From Pycnococcus provasolii (Eukaryota > Chlorophyta > Pseudoscourfieldiophyceae > Pseudoscourfieldiales > Pycnococcaceae), in contig OW568862.1 in assembly GCA_938743325.2 (NCBI GenBank), positions 783,501 through 847,500 on the forward strand: a stretch of 64,000 bases of DNA. Reading direction: 5' to 3'. Positions 40,101 through 47,162 of this stretch are shown here, one piece after another. Below the pieces are notes generated by a model. That model had not been told where the DNA came from. It worked only from the letters and a program-made list of their open reading frames with translations, and searched no databases. Both the position numbers and the translations under genes were made by a program. Position 1 is the first letter of the stretch. Every line of letters begins with the position of its first letter.

Positions 40101-41401
40101 CAGACCCATGGTCAGGTCCACCTCCTGCGTGCTGCCATACGCCTCTCGATGTTTTCCACCCCGAGAACCCAGGATTTCGAATAAGCAACTTCCCGTGCTA
40201 TGCACCGGGCTGGAAGGACCAGTGTCACTGCAATCCTGAGGCTTGCTACCATCGATTCCAGCGAAATGTGCTTTCTCGATCGTACGCTTCCTCCGACAGC
40301 CTGAATCGCGTTCTTGCGCGCGAAGCTCACGTGCAACGCATGCGCGCCCGATGGGGCGTCGACAGCGACAGCTACGTCGGCTACTTCGAAATGGAGAGGC
40401 TTCACGAGAGCACCGAGGCATTCCTTTCCGCGAAGGGGTTCGAAGAGCATCAGCGGAACGCGCTTGGCGACGTGGTTCTCTCGGACGCTCAGGAGGATAC
40501 ACGCGACGGATTGACGACGCCTCAGGAGGAAGATGAGGAAGACGAGGAGTGGGAGAAGACGAATGGTGGCAGGCGTGCGGCGAGGCGCTTGCTCGGGAAG
40601 AAGCGCAAGAGGCCGATTCCCGTGGCTCCCGTGGCAGTACCCCCTCCACGCCCCACGGTGGCGTGGGAAGACTACGCGCTTAAAACCGAGGCTGAGAGCG
40701 GATTGCACGATGCCCCTCTTCCCACGAGCAACGTGCAAGGTGAGCGCCAGCGTGTTCGCACTCCACTCGTTCAGCAATTCGTGACAAAGGTCACAGGACG
40801 ACACTCGGGAACCGGGTATGAATCACCACGGCTCAGGCTAAAGGTTCCTCGTGACGTCGATGCTGACAAGTATCGTATTCGTGTGCGAGCGTACATTAGC
40901 GCAGGCCACTCGTTCGGAATTGCTACGCGCACGTACGATCTCGCGCCCGCCCCGGTGGGAAAATCCATGGTTAACATCACGGACACGACAACCACTGCGG
41001 ATCGAGCTCTCGCTGATCCGAGTGCCACCCTCGGCGAGAAAATGATGCTCGACACGCCAGCCTCAGGAGTTCAGGAGGATGCGAAAAAACAACCACCGTC
41101 TGCGGTTACTGAAGTGCCAGGATACGCTGTGGGAGGGGTGCACAGCCACCGCGATGGCACAGAGTCGGGCGCGCTCGTCATGGGCGAAATGGCCGAGACG
41201 GCACACCCGCCACCACCGTGGTTTGCAGCTGAGGAGAAGGAAAACGCGCCACCCTCCGCGCTTGCACGCTTCTTCCAGCGCACGCGATCGTTGGGGAAGA
41301 GCCAGCTGATCGTGTACAGCTTCGCCCTACTCGTCGGAATCGCAATCTCGATGAAGCTGGTGAGCGGCAGCGTGGTGCGCCAGCGCACTCGCGTTGAATA
41401 G
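34133..41401 (+). CDS. Giant single-pass membrane protein with alpha-2-macroglobulin-like (MG) segments, WW-like module and Pro-rich linker
   Basis: 2422 residues from the ATG at 34133. An N-terminal signal or signal-anchor (SVLIVLVYCFFVSLSPF, about 22-38) and a C-terminal membrane span (about 2388-2410, QLIVYSFALLVGIAISMKLV) with a short basic tail suggest a type I surface protein. Between them is a WW-like stretch ending YYVHKSGKTFWGLPP and a Pro-rich linker (about 566-614). A macroglobulin-like run follows: CARDHVTNSPIPGMRIRVSA, TVAVVFANSNEFWTGDTVVL and later MDKRQYRLGDKALLFYS. The last two match the 'tdr..Y.pGd.v.(v/l)' openings of MG domains. A CGEQ-type thioester is not seen. Cys-rich region about 2000-2050. 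Family assignment is inference; the open frame itself is unambiguous. Confidence 0.55.
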   Translation: MASMAASRMRTSSRRSSFLWVRSVLIVLVYCFFVSLSPFPIKLVSAKKKKSGGVRFHDPAYALGYSHVNDARAAAKIREVYDAEAKTKEGKWMPDTTPDALHTFGDARPPYPPTAPSINEWAKQYEASGTRSQVMAEAEALATKLAQENADKVLEVTTVTPTPILRQGAVGHAKISVLRGRTPVVVYFNSDVVDPVTFDRSRGDYPLPFTWTTEIKARAWYPSPRVIRLDPLVPWPPHTELQLVWDQGFITFDGRPIGGRTGHFLPITYVTADLEISINGIHNPPLEASTAGSWDPTLWHSQGYVYKPRLNEHSADGVGGIKDTLDSRERDFDMHPTPVEFPPGSMLELHFTQPVSVRMVGKNAKVDCKSAMGEGCTKYRDPRKSNSRDPWDTSTKLYGKALRDAAKISPPPPPPPKPFHSDMRSKQHILPEGELEKVVEQTEALNAKMELSSSDDGTAPDLPGSAGGDRRLRRRRRLHLNDEGESIRDGGETPARRRPPTAEEIEDAEREEQAKSDAAEVEERISEGRVPGRPDWKEVSCDEGDVACAGHDHYYVHKSGKTFWGLPPMMPPTQSPPPMPPAPPPLPTNPPNPPPSPPPTPPPSPSQPPPEPTPWQLPEPQVRVLPCAGNMRKRPLDPLTGEDLTKIIHDHDSGHDLTRCILVKVMWLKPEGLEDGIDSLYVFELPKDLVYAPNGGLLDRPYRLLLAGVQPFRPGLLDAFGDGNDRIPIVNTSRLDVHLPHGIYLGQAHDDATAVSVTQLKASIDDFIEKIRRQTYIVMIPEGQELVRSLNTTDEALKKLEFKCPPLEEKNYESEQERKALELHEFLNEQHIFATAGAMDESCRSLRYKFSESPLFPYARRLQVNFTISMPSPTTLRFHLNPNEIVTGALYYMNITGCAGERDDCPRDGVDQPLIGADTLFRMAARRGWFSPPSSLLTYSPSEAEHFDSQRLEVAGLAMGKNLTADGGHGRIVKDDTPVITAKEQLTGDEGYETVNPNRTVRLVSMPLHLSATLFPSNLLPIPKVENLKHTVVNPWKEPGYSRKRQVEAPLRPAAFQEIPEVTAYADLQSRASPISIRVKDIPKGHVLGWRGCCHGHAFGFNHSIALSNFAFGYVLATEVSLYVFASTMAKTLVVCARDHVTNSPIPGMRIRVSASARSEQISAKEYDLQHSSNGAWNLFTDKTGCTRMKSYAPQVSGGVMVSAVDANDDGEDGARRISPAILPVVPRSRINEKTKVDEVIKSARDTVAVVFANSNEFWTGDTVVLMGWIRWRARNLLHAGQKGLLLSTPTNRAFDFRKGSGGYKKEVSAAESEIPEYTLEWHGDLFGGGLGEPVHGWGPWGTSELPGIKSQNGVLGFDSHRMRITLTGSDWMDSHGFFSVKIPVLYNVSHGYHTVCVVERHPNRQPVSNFAYHANATTLACAEFFVDGKFQPSANDQQEDSSGPSSPGVRRNLRSESRDVESKERHKGNVDRSSAKSHVEILTSKKKPFAGTALHVSLRPIDAMSEEVLLDPTHSATSSRRRLLATKDEEFVVKLYRIGSIDESVESFRESLPSFSGGDSLSASHVHVLSSLHKYRSERLAIESNRLLLSSCNVLVTHQRSMVEAGLRLSSASRWCRFKVPLTARGVEIVACPTATPDDPETCEKLRIVTASLDKSGRHLATSDDTLASACNSNHSDTCEGPPLRWALEDEYQPVGSEARLHGEKADELPCIHDDIFRGNFVDGDCTRTRATDASSLGFTTDFEHGTAEEYMLNMDKRQYRLGDKALLFYSVPDHWAPPHGAAVEKSDDVRVMAHLVGTEGISKTYHARVGSDPNTLRHLEVDVDEVVCRFGCTAHVTLQRASAPSVTLAARISVLWREPLKAEVKVTESMDDVDAEILRAMPTGHVDVVEAGGDLDISLSVRKYTGEAAELAELHDLHGEPQSGTATVIVDLVPKRGAPTAMANPFWPFYVSHASKSIDVATRDTAFSRVSAAAQRRWITESVARSAADPWSGPPPACCHTPLDVFHPENPGFRISNFPCYAPGWKDQCHCNPEACYHRFQRNVLSRSYASSDSLNRVLAREAHVQRMRARWGVDSDSYVGYFEMERLHESTEAFLSAKGFEEHQRNALGDVVLSDAQEDTRDGLTTPQEEDEEDEEWEKTNGGRRAARRLLGKKRKRPIPVAPVAVPPPRPTVAWEDYALKTEAESGLHDAPLPTSNVQGERQRVRTPLVQQFVTKVTGRHSGTGYESPRLRLKVPRDVDADKYRIRVRAYISAGHSFGIATRTYDLAPAPVGKSMVNITDTTTTADRALADPSATLGEKMMLDTPASGVQEDAKKQPPSAVTEVPGYAVGGVHSHRDGTESGALVMGEMAETAHPPPPWFAAEEKENAPPSALARFFQRTRSLGKSQLIVYSFALLVGIAISMKLVSGSVVRQRTRVE

Positions 41402-41459
41402 ATCTTATAAAATCTTCTTCAAGAATTGTACAAGTAATACGGAGTCGCGACCGACGTTC

Positions 41460-42185
41460 ATGGCGCGCATCAAAAACGTATTCGCTCAGCAGGACGTCCT
41501 GCACATGCTCGACCACGTGCACGTCGCAGACTCGTCGTGCTCGAAAGTCGCTACACCCAGCGGGGCGGTGACGGCGCTCATCAACGCGCTGACGCAAGCA
41601 CAAACGCTCATCAGGCAGAGGGCGCGCACGAAACACGCAAGGCCTATACGACTCGTCGTCGTCGACTCCGTCGCGATGGCACTCGGCGACACAAGCACGT
41701 CCGACGAGGAGGCGGCAGCAGCACGCAACCAGCCGCGGAGCCTTCAGACGCACTGGCGTGTCGCCGACCTGCTCAAGCAAATCGCGAGGGACGAAACGGG
41801 CGCGCCGCCTGTCGCCGTGCTCGTCACGAACCACGTCGCCGACGCGCCGAGCTACGCGGCGCTCGCCGCGTCTCCGAGCCTCAGGGCGGCGGTGGCTTCA
41901 AAGTGCGGAGGAGGGCGCGTGGGCGGATTCGAGGTTCAGGCGCACGCCGGCGCGTACGGAGTGTCTCGCGTCGTTCCTGCGCTCGGTCTCTTTTGGTCGC
42001 AGTGCGTGCACGTGCGTTTGTTCGTGCACCGCTGCGCGCCGGACGAGAACGCCGAGAACGCGAACGAGAACGAGAACACACTCCCACTCTGGGAGATGCA
42101 CGTCGCATTCGCGCCACACTTGCCTCAGGACACAGTGTGCCGTTACACGCCGACAGAAATCTCAAATCGCATGAAAGCGAAATAA
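41460..42185 (+). CDS. XRCC3: C-terminal half of an XRCC3-like Rad51 paralog; Walker A region absent
   Basis: 241 residues from the ATG at 41460. It matches the second half of XRCC3: IKNVFAQQDVLHMLDHVHV, Walker B RLVVVDSVA, then LVTNHVAD, VVPALGLFWSQCVHVRLFVH and FAPHLPQDTVCRYT. The usual N-terminal ~110 residues with the Walker A P-loop are not present. The frame upstream is closed by a stop at 41352, and the 3' end of the giant gene (stop 41399-41401) occupies that DNA. So this is either a truncated copy, a gene whose first exon lies elsewhere, or a shortened functional protein. Gap from the giant gene is only 58 bp. TGTAA follows at 42191. Confidence 0.75.
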   Translation: MARIKNVFAQQDVLHMLDHVHVADSSCSKVATPSGAVTALINALTQAQTLIRQRARTKHARPIRLVVVDSVAMALGDTSTSDEEAAAARNQPRSLQTHWRVADLLKQIARDETGAPPVAVLVTNHVADAPSYAALAASPSLRAAVASKCGGGRVGGFEVQAHAGAYGVSRVVPALGLFWSQCVHVRLFVHRCAPDENAENANENENTLPLWEMHVAFAPHLPQDTVCRYTPTEISNRMKAK

Positions 42186-42375
42186 AATATTGTAAAATCT
42201 GTAAGAAAATTTTCGGTTCCAGCCACCCTGTAATTTTGAATTTTCCCGCTCCCTCGCCTCCCCCTGCTCGGCCTGCTTTGCCCCGAGCCCCTCCCCGAAC
42301 CCGAAGCAGCTCCTACTCTTTATTCTTTGGTCACTTGCTCGCTCGTTCGCTCGCTCGCTCGCTCGTCAAATCGTC

Positions 42376-43635
42376 ATGCCTCCCTCGGTGCTGGGGTCGC
42401 TGACGAACATGATGAGGAACGGAGGTGGTGGTGGTGGCGGTGGTGGTGCATGCTTCGGTGCACCTGCGACGAACTCGCCGGCGCCAGATAATAAGAAAAA
42501 GCAGCAGCAGCCAGAAGCGAAAGGAAGCACGAAGAAGAAGAAGAAGGCGCAAGACAACAACAACAACAACAACAACCAGCAGCATGGCTTTGCAATCGTG
42601 ACCAACAACAGCAGTGATGAGGCTGCAGCAGCAGCACCAGGAGCGCTCGCAGTCATTGACAACAACGACAACGACAACGACGGGTCACTTGGCTCAGACT
42701 TAGCGCTCGTCACAATGGGTGGTGGTGGTGTCGACGACGACATGATTGCCAAGCAGATTGAGTCGCTGCGCAGGTCCGTGGTAGATCTCACCAAGGAGCA
42801 GGACGGCGCGCGCCAGCTCGCGAAGAAGTATGCCGCGGAGTCGCGCGAGTGGGAGGGGCGCTATCAACGCGTCAACAAGCAGCTCGAGGACAGGGAACGT
42901 GATCTGCTCGAGATCAAGACGGACGTCGAGAAGTGCATGCAGATGAAAACATTTTTCGAGGAGAAGTTTCGCATGGCAGATGCCGTCATCAGCCAGTGCG
43001 TGGACGAGGTGAGCACGACGAAACGCCTTCACGAGAGGCACACGGAGGACTCGGTGAAGAACTGGGAGCGCGTGCAGAAGGATCACACGGAGAGGTGCGC
43101 ACGCACGGAGCAGCAGCTCACGGATCTCGAAAATGACGTGAGCATGGAGATGACCACCGTGCTCCCTGCGATGCTTCCTGCGGCAACCGCGGACGAGACG
43201 ACCGTGCTGCCGGCTCTTGCTGACCTCGTTGCCAACGACGAGGAGGAAGACGCCAACGAGCACCAGGTGCAGCAGCAGCACTACGCAGCCACCCTACAAG
43301 CGCAGCTCTCCACCACGAAGCAGGAAATCGACAAGGCGCAGCGAGAACTCGTGCAGCTGCGCGAGCAGGCATGCGAGCGAGAGGCGGCACTCGCGAATTG
43401 GCGACGACGTGCGCGAGAACTTGAGGACCTTCAGCGAACCCCGAACTCCCCTGGAGTTCCGGGAGCCCCAAACCCGAACCGCCTGGCCAGATCCATGGGG
43501 ACTTTTAAGAATTCCTCTGGAACCCCCAACTGTGGAGCCCTGGCCCCGAACCCCGAATCACAAACCCCGAAACGAGTCGAACGATTCGTCGGCTTGTGCT
43601 GCCGGTGGTGGCGATGCTTCCTGTGGTGGTGCTAG
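42376..43635 (+). CDS. Coiled-coil protein with homopolymer-rich N-terminus, function unknown
   Basis: 419 residues from the ATG at 42376. The N-terminal ~115 residues are low complexity (poly-Gly, poly-Lys, poly-Asn/Gln, poly-Ala, Asn-Asp repeats) encoded by trinucleotide tracts. The rest (about 125-370) is a long coiled coil with acidic and basic residues (DMIAKQIESLRRSVVDLTKE; DLLEIKTDVEKCMQMKTFFE). The last ~50 residues (from RTPNSPGVPGAPNPN to FVGLCCRWWRCFLWWC) look unlike protein. They coincide with a C/A-rich CCCGAAC/CCCCAAC tract, so the true 3' end may be spliced or the tail may be read-through. The stop lies 31 bp before the next start. Confidence 0.65.
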   Translation: MPPSVLGSLTNMMRNGGGGGGGGGACFGAPATNSPAPDNKKKQQQPEAKGSTKKKKKAQDNNNNNNNQQHGFAIVTNNSSDEAAAAAPGALAVIDNNDNDNDGSLGSDLALVTMGGGGVDDDMIAKQIESLRRSVVDLTKEQDGARQLAKKYAAESREWEGRYQRVNKQLEDRERDLLEIKTDVEKCMQMKTFFEEKFRMADAVISQCVDEVSTTKRLHERHTEDSVKNWERVQKDHTERCARTEQQLTDLENDVSMEMTTVLPAMLPAATADETTVLPALADLVANDEEEDANEHQVQQQHYAATLQAQLSTTKQEIDKAQRELVQLREQACEREAALANWRRRARELEDLQRTPNSPGVPGAPNPNRLARSMGTFKNSSGTPNCGALAPNPESQTPKRVERFVGLCCRWWRCFLWWC

Positions 43636-43666
43636 TTTAGCGGCGTTTCAGGGTGCTCATGGCGCC

Positions 43667-44431
43667 ATGGCGTCGTCGTCGTCGTCGAAAACTCGCATGG
43701 ACCCTCGCATGGACCTTGGGGGGACGAACAATCCCTCCACGGAAAAGCTGGAGCAAGATGTGGACACGAGGCTCTGCAAAAGCCGCAAGTGGAAGGTGGG
43801 GAGCTGCTTCGAGGACCAATTGGGCAACAGGCTGGGGGACTATAAGACGTACCCGAAAGAACTTTTCGACCACACCGGAGCCGTGTGCCTTGGTCGCGGC
43901 ATACAGAATCAGAAGGGTGGCCGGGCCGCGGAAACGACTTGCATTGGCAAGGCCACGAGTCTTGGAATCAGCGTGAACAAGTCACAATCGGAGTCGTCGG
44001 GAACAGACACCGTCGGACGCACTATGGTGGTGTACGCCGTCCCGCTGAAAGCCGGTGTGACGCGCGAGGAGTACGCCACGAGGCTGCCTCAGCTTACAGC
44101 GGAGCGACTCAATAGTCGCGCGAAACAGACGACCATGCACGACCGTGGCACCAGCGCGTACGCCCTCGGCACCAGCGCGCACCACCGTGGCACCGCCAAG
44201 CAGCGAGACAAAGAGGAGCACAAGGCGTCTGTCGCCAAGGGCGGAAAAGCTGGCGCGGGCACCAAAGCCCTCACAACGGAAGAGAAGAAGCAAAAGATCC
44301 TGGCAAAGGACCCGAACTTCACTCCGCGCAACCTAAACGAACTCAACTTGAAGTGGGAGAGCATTCATGGTCATAAGATGAATGGGAACAAAGCGAAGGA
44401 GCTCTTCGAGCTCTTCAATAGTAAGAAGTAG
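43667..44431 (+). CDS. Basic protein of unknown function
   Basis: 254 residues from the ATG at 43667 (context GCCATGG). The frame is open further 5' to 43217, inside the preceding gene, but that part is an alternative-frame reading of the coiled coil and is discarded. Contents: MDPRMDLGGTNNPSTEKLEQ, several Cys (CFEDQLGNRLGDYKTYPKEL; GAVCLGRGIQNQ), a repeat-like RGTSAYALGTSAHHRGT and a Lys-rich tail ending NGNKAKELFELFNSKK. I recognise no domain. Very tight spacing to the upstream gene suggests either a very short promoter or a shared transcript. Confidence 0.6.
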   Translation: MASSSSSKTRMDPRMDLGGTNNPSTEKLEQDVDTRLCKSRKWKVGSCFEDQLGNRLGDYKTYPKELFDHTGAVCLGRGIQNQKGGRAAETTCIGKATSLGISVNKSQSESSGTDTVGRTMVVYAVPLKAGVTREEYATRLPQLTAERLNSRAKQTTMHDRGTSAYALGTSAHHRGTAKQRDKEEHKASVAKGGKAGAGTKALTTEEKKQKILAKDPNFTPRNLNELNLKWESIHGHKMNGNKAKELFELFNSKK

Positions 44432-44579
44432 CTACCAGCCAATTGCAGATCAAATCACCCTAGATAACGGAGAGTTACTACCATGAGTAACTCTGAGACC
44501 CCCTTCCTTCCCTACCCTACCCTCCCCTCCCCTCCCCTTCCCTTTCCCTTTCCCTTGTCAACAAGCACAACCTCCCCAC

Positions 44580-46012
44580 CAGCTCATCCCAAGCAATGCA
44601 GGCAACGGGTCGCGTGGCGGGCACGTTTCGCCGCAACGTCCGCCGGACTGGGCGGCAACGCCGCCCACCACCACAGCCATCGCCGCTGCCGGCGCCGGCG
44701 CACACACCGCCGCGACAAATAACACATCCACATACTTTCAGCAGGCGACGAGCGCCGCCGCGGCAGCTGCGAGTGATACGTACGAAAAGGACCTAGAAGC
44801 TCTTCACGCGGCACATCGGCGCGCCGATGCGGCGGAAAGGCACGCGTCTTCCATGGAGGCGGAACTGGCGAAATTACGCGCGGAGAACGAAAACCTAAGA
44901 AGAGACCGCGACGCGCACCGCGATGCGGCAAGAACGAATCGGGCTACGGCAGAGTCTGCTAAGTTGGAAGTTGACGAGCTGAAAAAGGAGTTGGACGTGC
45001 GTAAGGCACGGGAGGCTCGTGCAGCCACGCTTCTCGCAGCATTCGCACACAGGGGCGCGGAGTGCGGACGGGAACTCTGCAAGAGGCGCGTGGACGCGAG
45101 CGTCTCGAGACTTGGAAGGCCTGGAGTCATTCGCACAGGACTCAGCATGACGGGCGGTGGACTGCGCGAGGTGTGGGAAGATGGCGAGGCGGTACGTGAC
45201 GTCGCACAGAAGCTGTACCGTCTCAGTGACGAGTAGGCGGAGCTCGAACGCAGACGCGCGGAAATCGAGGCAAGACGAGGCGCACTGCGTGAGCGTGCCG
45301 CTGCCACGGAGCAGCGTCCCGCGGACACAGAGTCCATGCCTCCTCCTCCGCCACCAAACACGGCAGACGAAGCGTCGCTTCGCGAGGTTGCCGAGGCACT
45401 TCGCGCTCGCCAAAGTAGCCTTGCGCGCGAGGAGGTGGCGCTCAAGGAGGAGCGCGATCGGCTCGAGAGAGAAAATATTGCGCTCGCTCACGAGATGCGA
45501 CGCCAGCGCTACGAGGAGGCGAGCCGATTCCTGGGAAGTGGAACACGCAGCATAGGTGGCGGCGGCGGCGGCGGCGGCTTGGCGGCAATCCAACCACTGC
45601 CCGCGCCATTCCCCGCGCACGCAACATGGACGGCGTCACAACCGGCGATGCTCAACGGGCGGTATCTCCTGCTCAGCTTGATTGGCAAGGGTGAATTTTC
45701 GGAGGTGTGGCACGCCGTGGATCTCTGAGCAATCTGTGGAAGGAGGAGCGCAAGGCTTCCTACGTCAAGCACGCAATTCGCGAGGTGAACATCCACAAGC
45801 GGCTGCGACATGCGAACGTCGTCGCACACCTCGACGTGTTTGAGATTGATGCCGACTCGTTCTGCACAATCCTTGAGCTGTGCAAGGGACCAGATCTCGA
45901 GCACGTCCTGCGCGCGGGTCCGCTGCCGGAACGCGTTGCGACACCCAAACGTCACAAGGATGCGGCGACGAATGACGAATCTAGGAGGACGAAGAGGGCC
46001 AGGCGAGCTTAA
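44580..46012 (+). pseudogene. TLK: Tousled-like kinase (TLK), truncated and disrupted host gene copy
   Basis: TLK is a nuclear Ser/Thr kinase acting on the histone chaperone Asf1. One frame carries the TLK N-terminal coiled coils, including EVWEDGEAVRDVAQKLYRLS then AELERRRAEIEARR, aligned with 'W.DG.A..DL......I...REEIERQRK' of TLK2. It continues to the kinase start LNGRYLLLSLIGKGEFSEVW. Damage: an in-frame TAG at 45234-45236 within the coil; a TGA after WHAVDL at 45726-45728. The homology resumes in another frame (KEERKASYVKHAIREVNIHK...FCTILELCKGPDLEHVL). About 16 residues including the catalytic VACKIH lysine are missing, and the whole C-lobe is absent. A functional copy is presumably elsewhere. 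Confidence 0.82.
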
Positions 46013-46289
46013 TTAACATTTCTTTAGTAACTCGAATTTTGTTAATTTTGTCGAATTTCGTGCTGAGCACGGCGCGCGAATTGCATGTGGCATCCGAGGC
46101 TGCGGCTGACGCCGCCGTAGCAAGCTTCGCCATTATTTCTATGTATAGTACTATGTATACAACAACGCGCGTGACGCCATAGTACTACCACTGTAATCTA
46201 GGATTGCTGCATGTATTTATTCCATTTATTGAATAGAGAAAATTACAGTATGTGATCTATGGTTACATGAGGCATAACTTAAGTACTAC
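46013..46289. other. Convergent AT-richer spacer
   Basis: No gene is seen. The spacer is noticeably AT-rich and contains TAGTACTA-type palindromes near 46146, 46180 and 46281. It separates the TLK pseudogene from the TMEM186-like gene. Confidence 0.6.
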
Positions 46290-46913
46290 TTACTCTGCGC
46301 GCCCCTCGTAGCCAGCGTGTGTTCCGTCGAGCACCGCAAGGATCGATTCGCGGTCAAACACGCGTCCAAATCGCGGAGATACGAGATACTGCTCGTCACT
46401 AGCTGTCCCTGGTACGAGTGGCCGAACGGTGAGCGGCAACAGAGACTGCTGAAAGATTGCACGTCTCTGCGCGTCGTCCTTGCCCAGAAGCGGCGGTGCA
46501 ACGCGAAGGAGCTCGACGTCCGTATCCACGCGTTTTCCCCACGCGTCTAGCGTGCTCACGCGCAGGTGCCACGGCAGTGCAGCACGAGCCGTTTGGTGGT
46601 TGGCGGTAGGCGTAGCAGAACCTTCTTTCAAAGCTTCCTGAGGTGGTATCAGGCGCAGTTCACCGACGTATCTGTTCCCGTACCACGTCGTGCACGCCGC
46701 GAGTGCCCCGCACGACGCTGCGGTGACGACAGATCCCAAAAGAAGTCCTGGCGGTGCCTCGGCTCCTGACGCCATGAGTGCGATGGGGCACAACGTCGAC
46801 GCCGTTCCCATCGCCTGGAGCACCTTGAGTCGCACGAGCGCGCGCAGGAGGCGCATGCCGGGGCCGCGGTACATCAGCACTGGCAACGATGATGGCGACA
46901 TGGATGACGACAT
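46290..46913 (-). CDS. TMEM186-like mitochondrial membrane protein
   Basis: 207 residues from the ATG at 46913. The layout matches TMEM186, a complex I assembly factor of the mitochondrial inner membrane. LMYRGPGMRLLRALVRLKVL (the 'YRFP.IR..R.L.R(L/F)K(L/I)LQ' element) is followed by two hydrophobic spans (about 33-52 and 58-77). YVGELRLIPP and a C-terminal domain with LRVSTLDAWGKRVDTDVELL come after. A relationship to TMEM70/TMEM223-type proteins is the alternative. The N-terminus is short for a presequence. Confidence 0.62.
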   Translation of the reverse strand: MSSSMSPSSLPVLMYRGPGMRLLRALVRLKVLQAMGTASTLCPIALMASGAEAPPGLLLGSVVTAASCGALAACTTWYGNRYVGELRLIPPQEALKEGSATPTANHQTARAALPWHLRVSTLDAWGKRVDTDVELLRVAPPLLGKDDAQRRAIFQQSLLPLTVRPLVPGTASDEQYLVSPRFGRVFDRESILAVLDGTHAGYEGRAE

Positions 46914-47162
46914 GGGTGCACGTCTGTCGATGCCGATTTGATTTCACCGGAGAGGCATTCCACGACGCCTCAGGAGGTCAGGAGGTCCGGGGGAAAAGGA
47001 CCTAATAAGGGTAAACTTTAGGAGGATTGCCTCGGTTGTTCCCGGGGGATCCCTCCTTGCACGTAACTCCGGGTTAGGGTTAGGGTTAGGGTCTCGGCGG
47101 TTTTTGTCTTCGGGTTAGGGTTAGGGTTTTTAAAAAAGGTTGAGATCACACTTGTCGTGCTC
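46914..47162. other. Divergent promoter region with two TTAGGG arrays
   Basis: It separates the TMEM186-like start (minus, 46913) from the glycosyltransferase start (plus, 47163). No gene. The two TTAGGG blocks at 47072-47091 and 47113-47126 are its main feature. Confidence 0.6.
47072..47126 (+). repeat. Two short TTAGGG blocks just upstream of a start codon
   Basis: GGTTAGGGTTAGGGTTAGGG (47072-47091) and GGTTAGGGTTAGGG (47113-47126) are separated by 21 bp. The second block ends 36 bp before the ATG at 47163, on the sense strand. Confidence 0.92.

Noticed and set aside
45189-45236. A 45-nt intron (GTACGT...AGTAG) that would remove the in-frame stop in the TLK copy
   Set aside because: The removed residues align with the conserved TLK coil, and the later frame change, lost lysine segment and missing C-lobe remain; a disrupted copy explains more.
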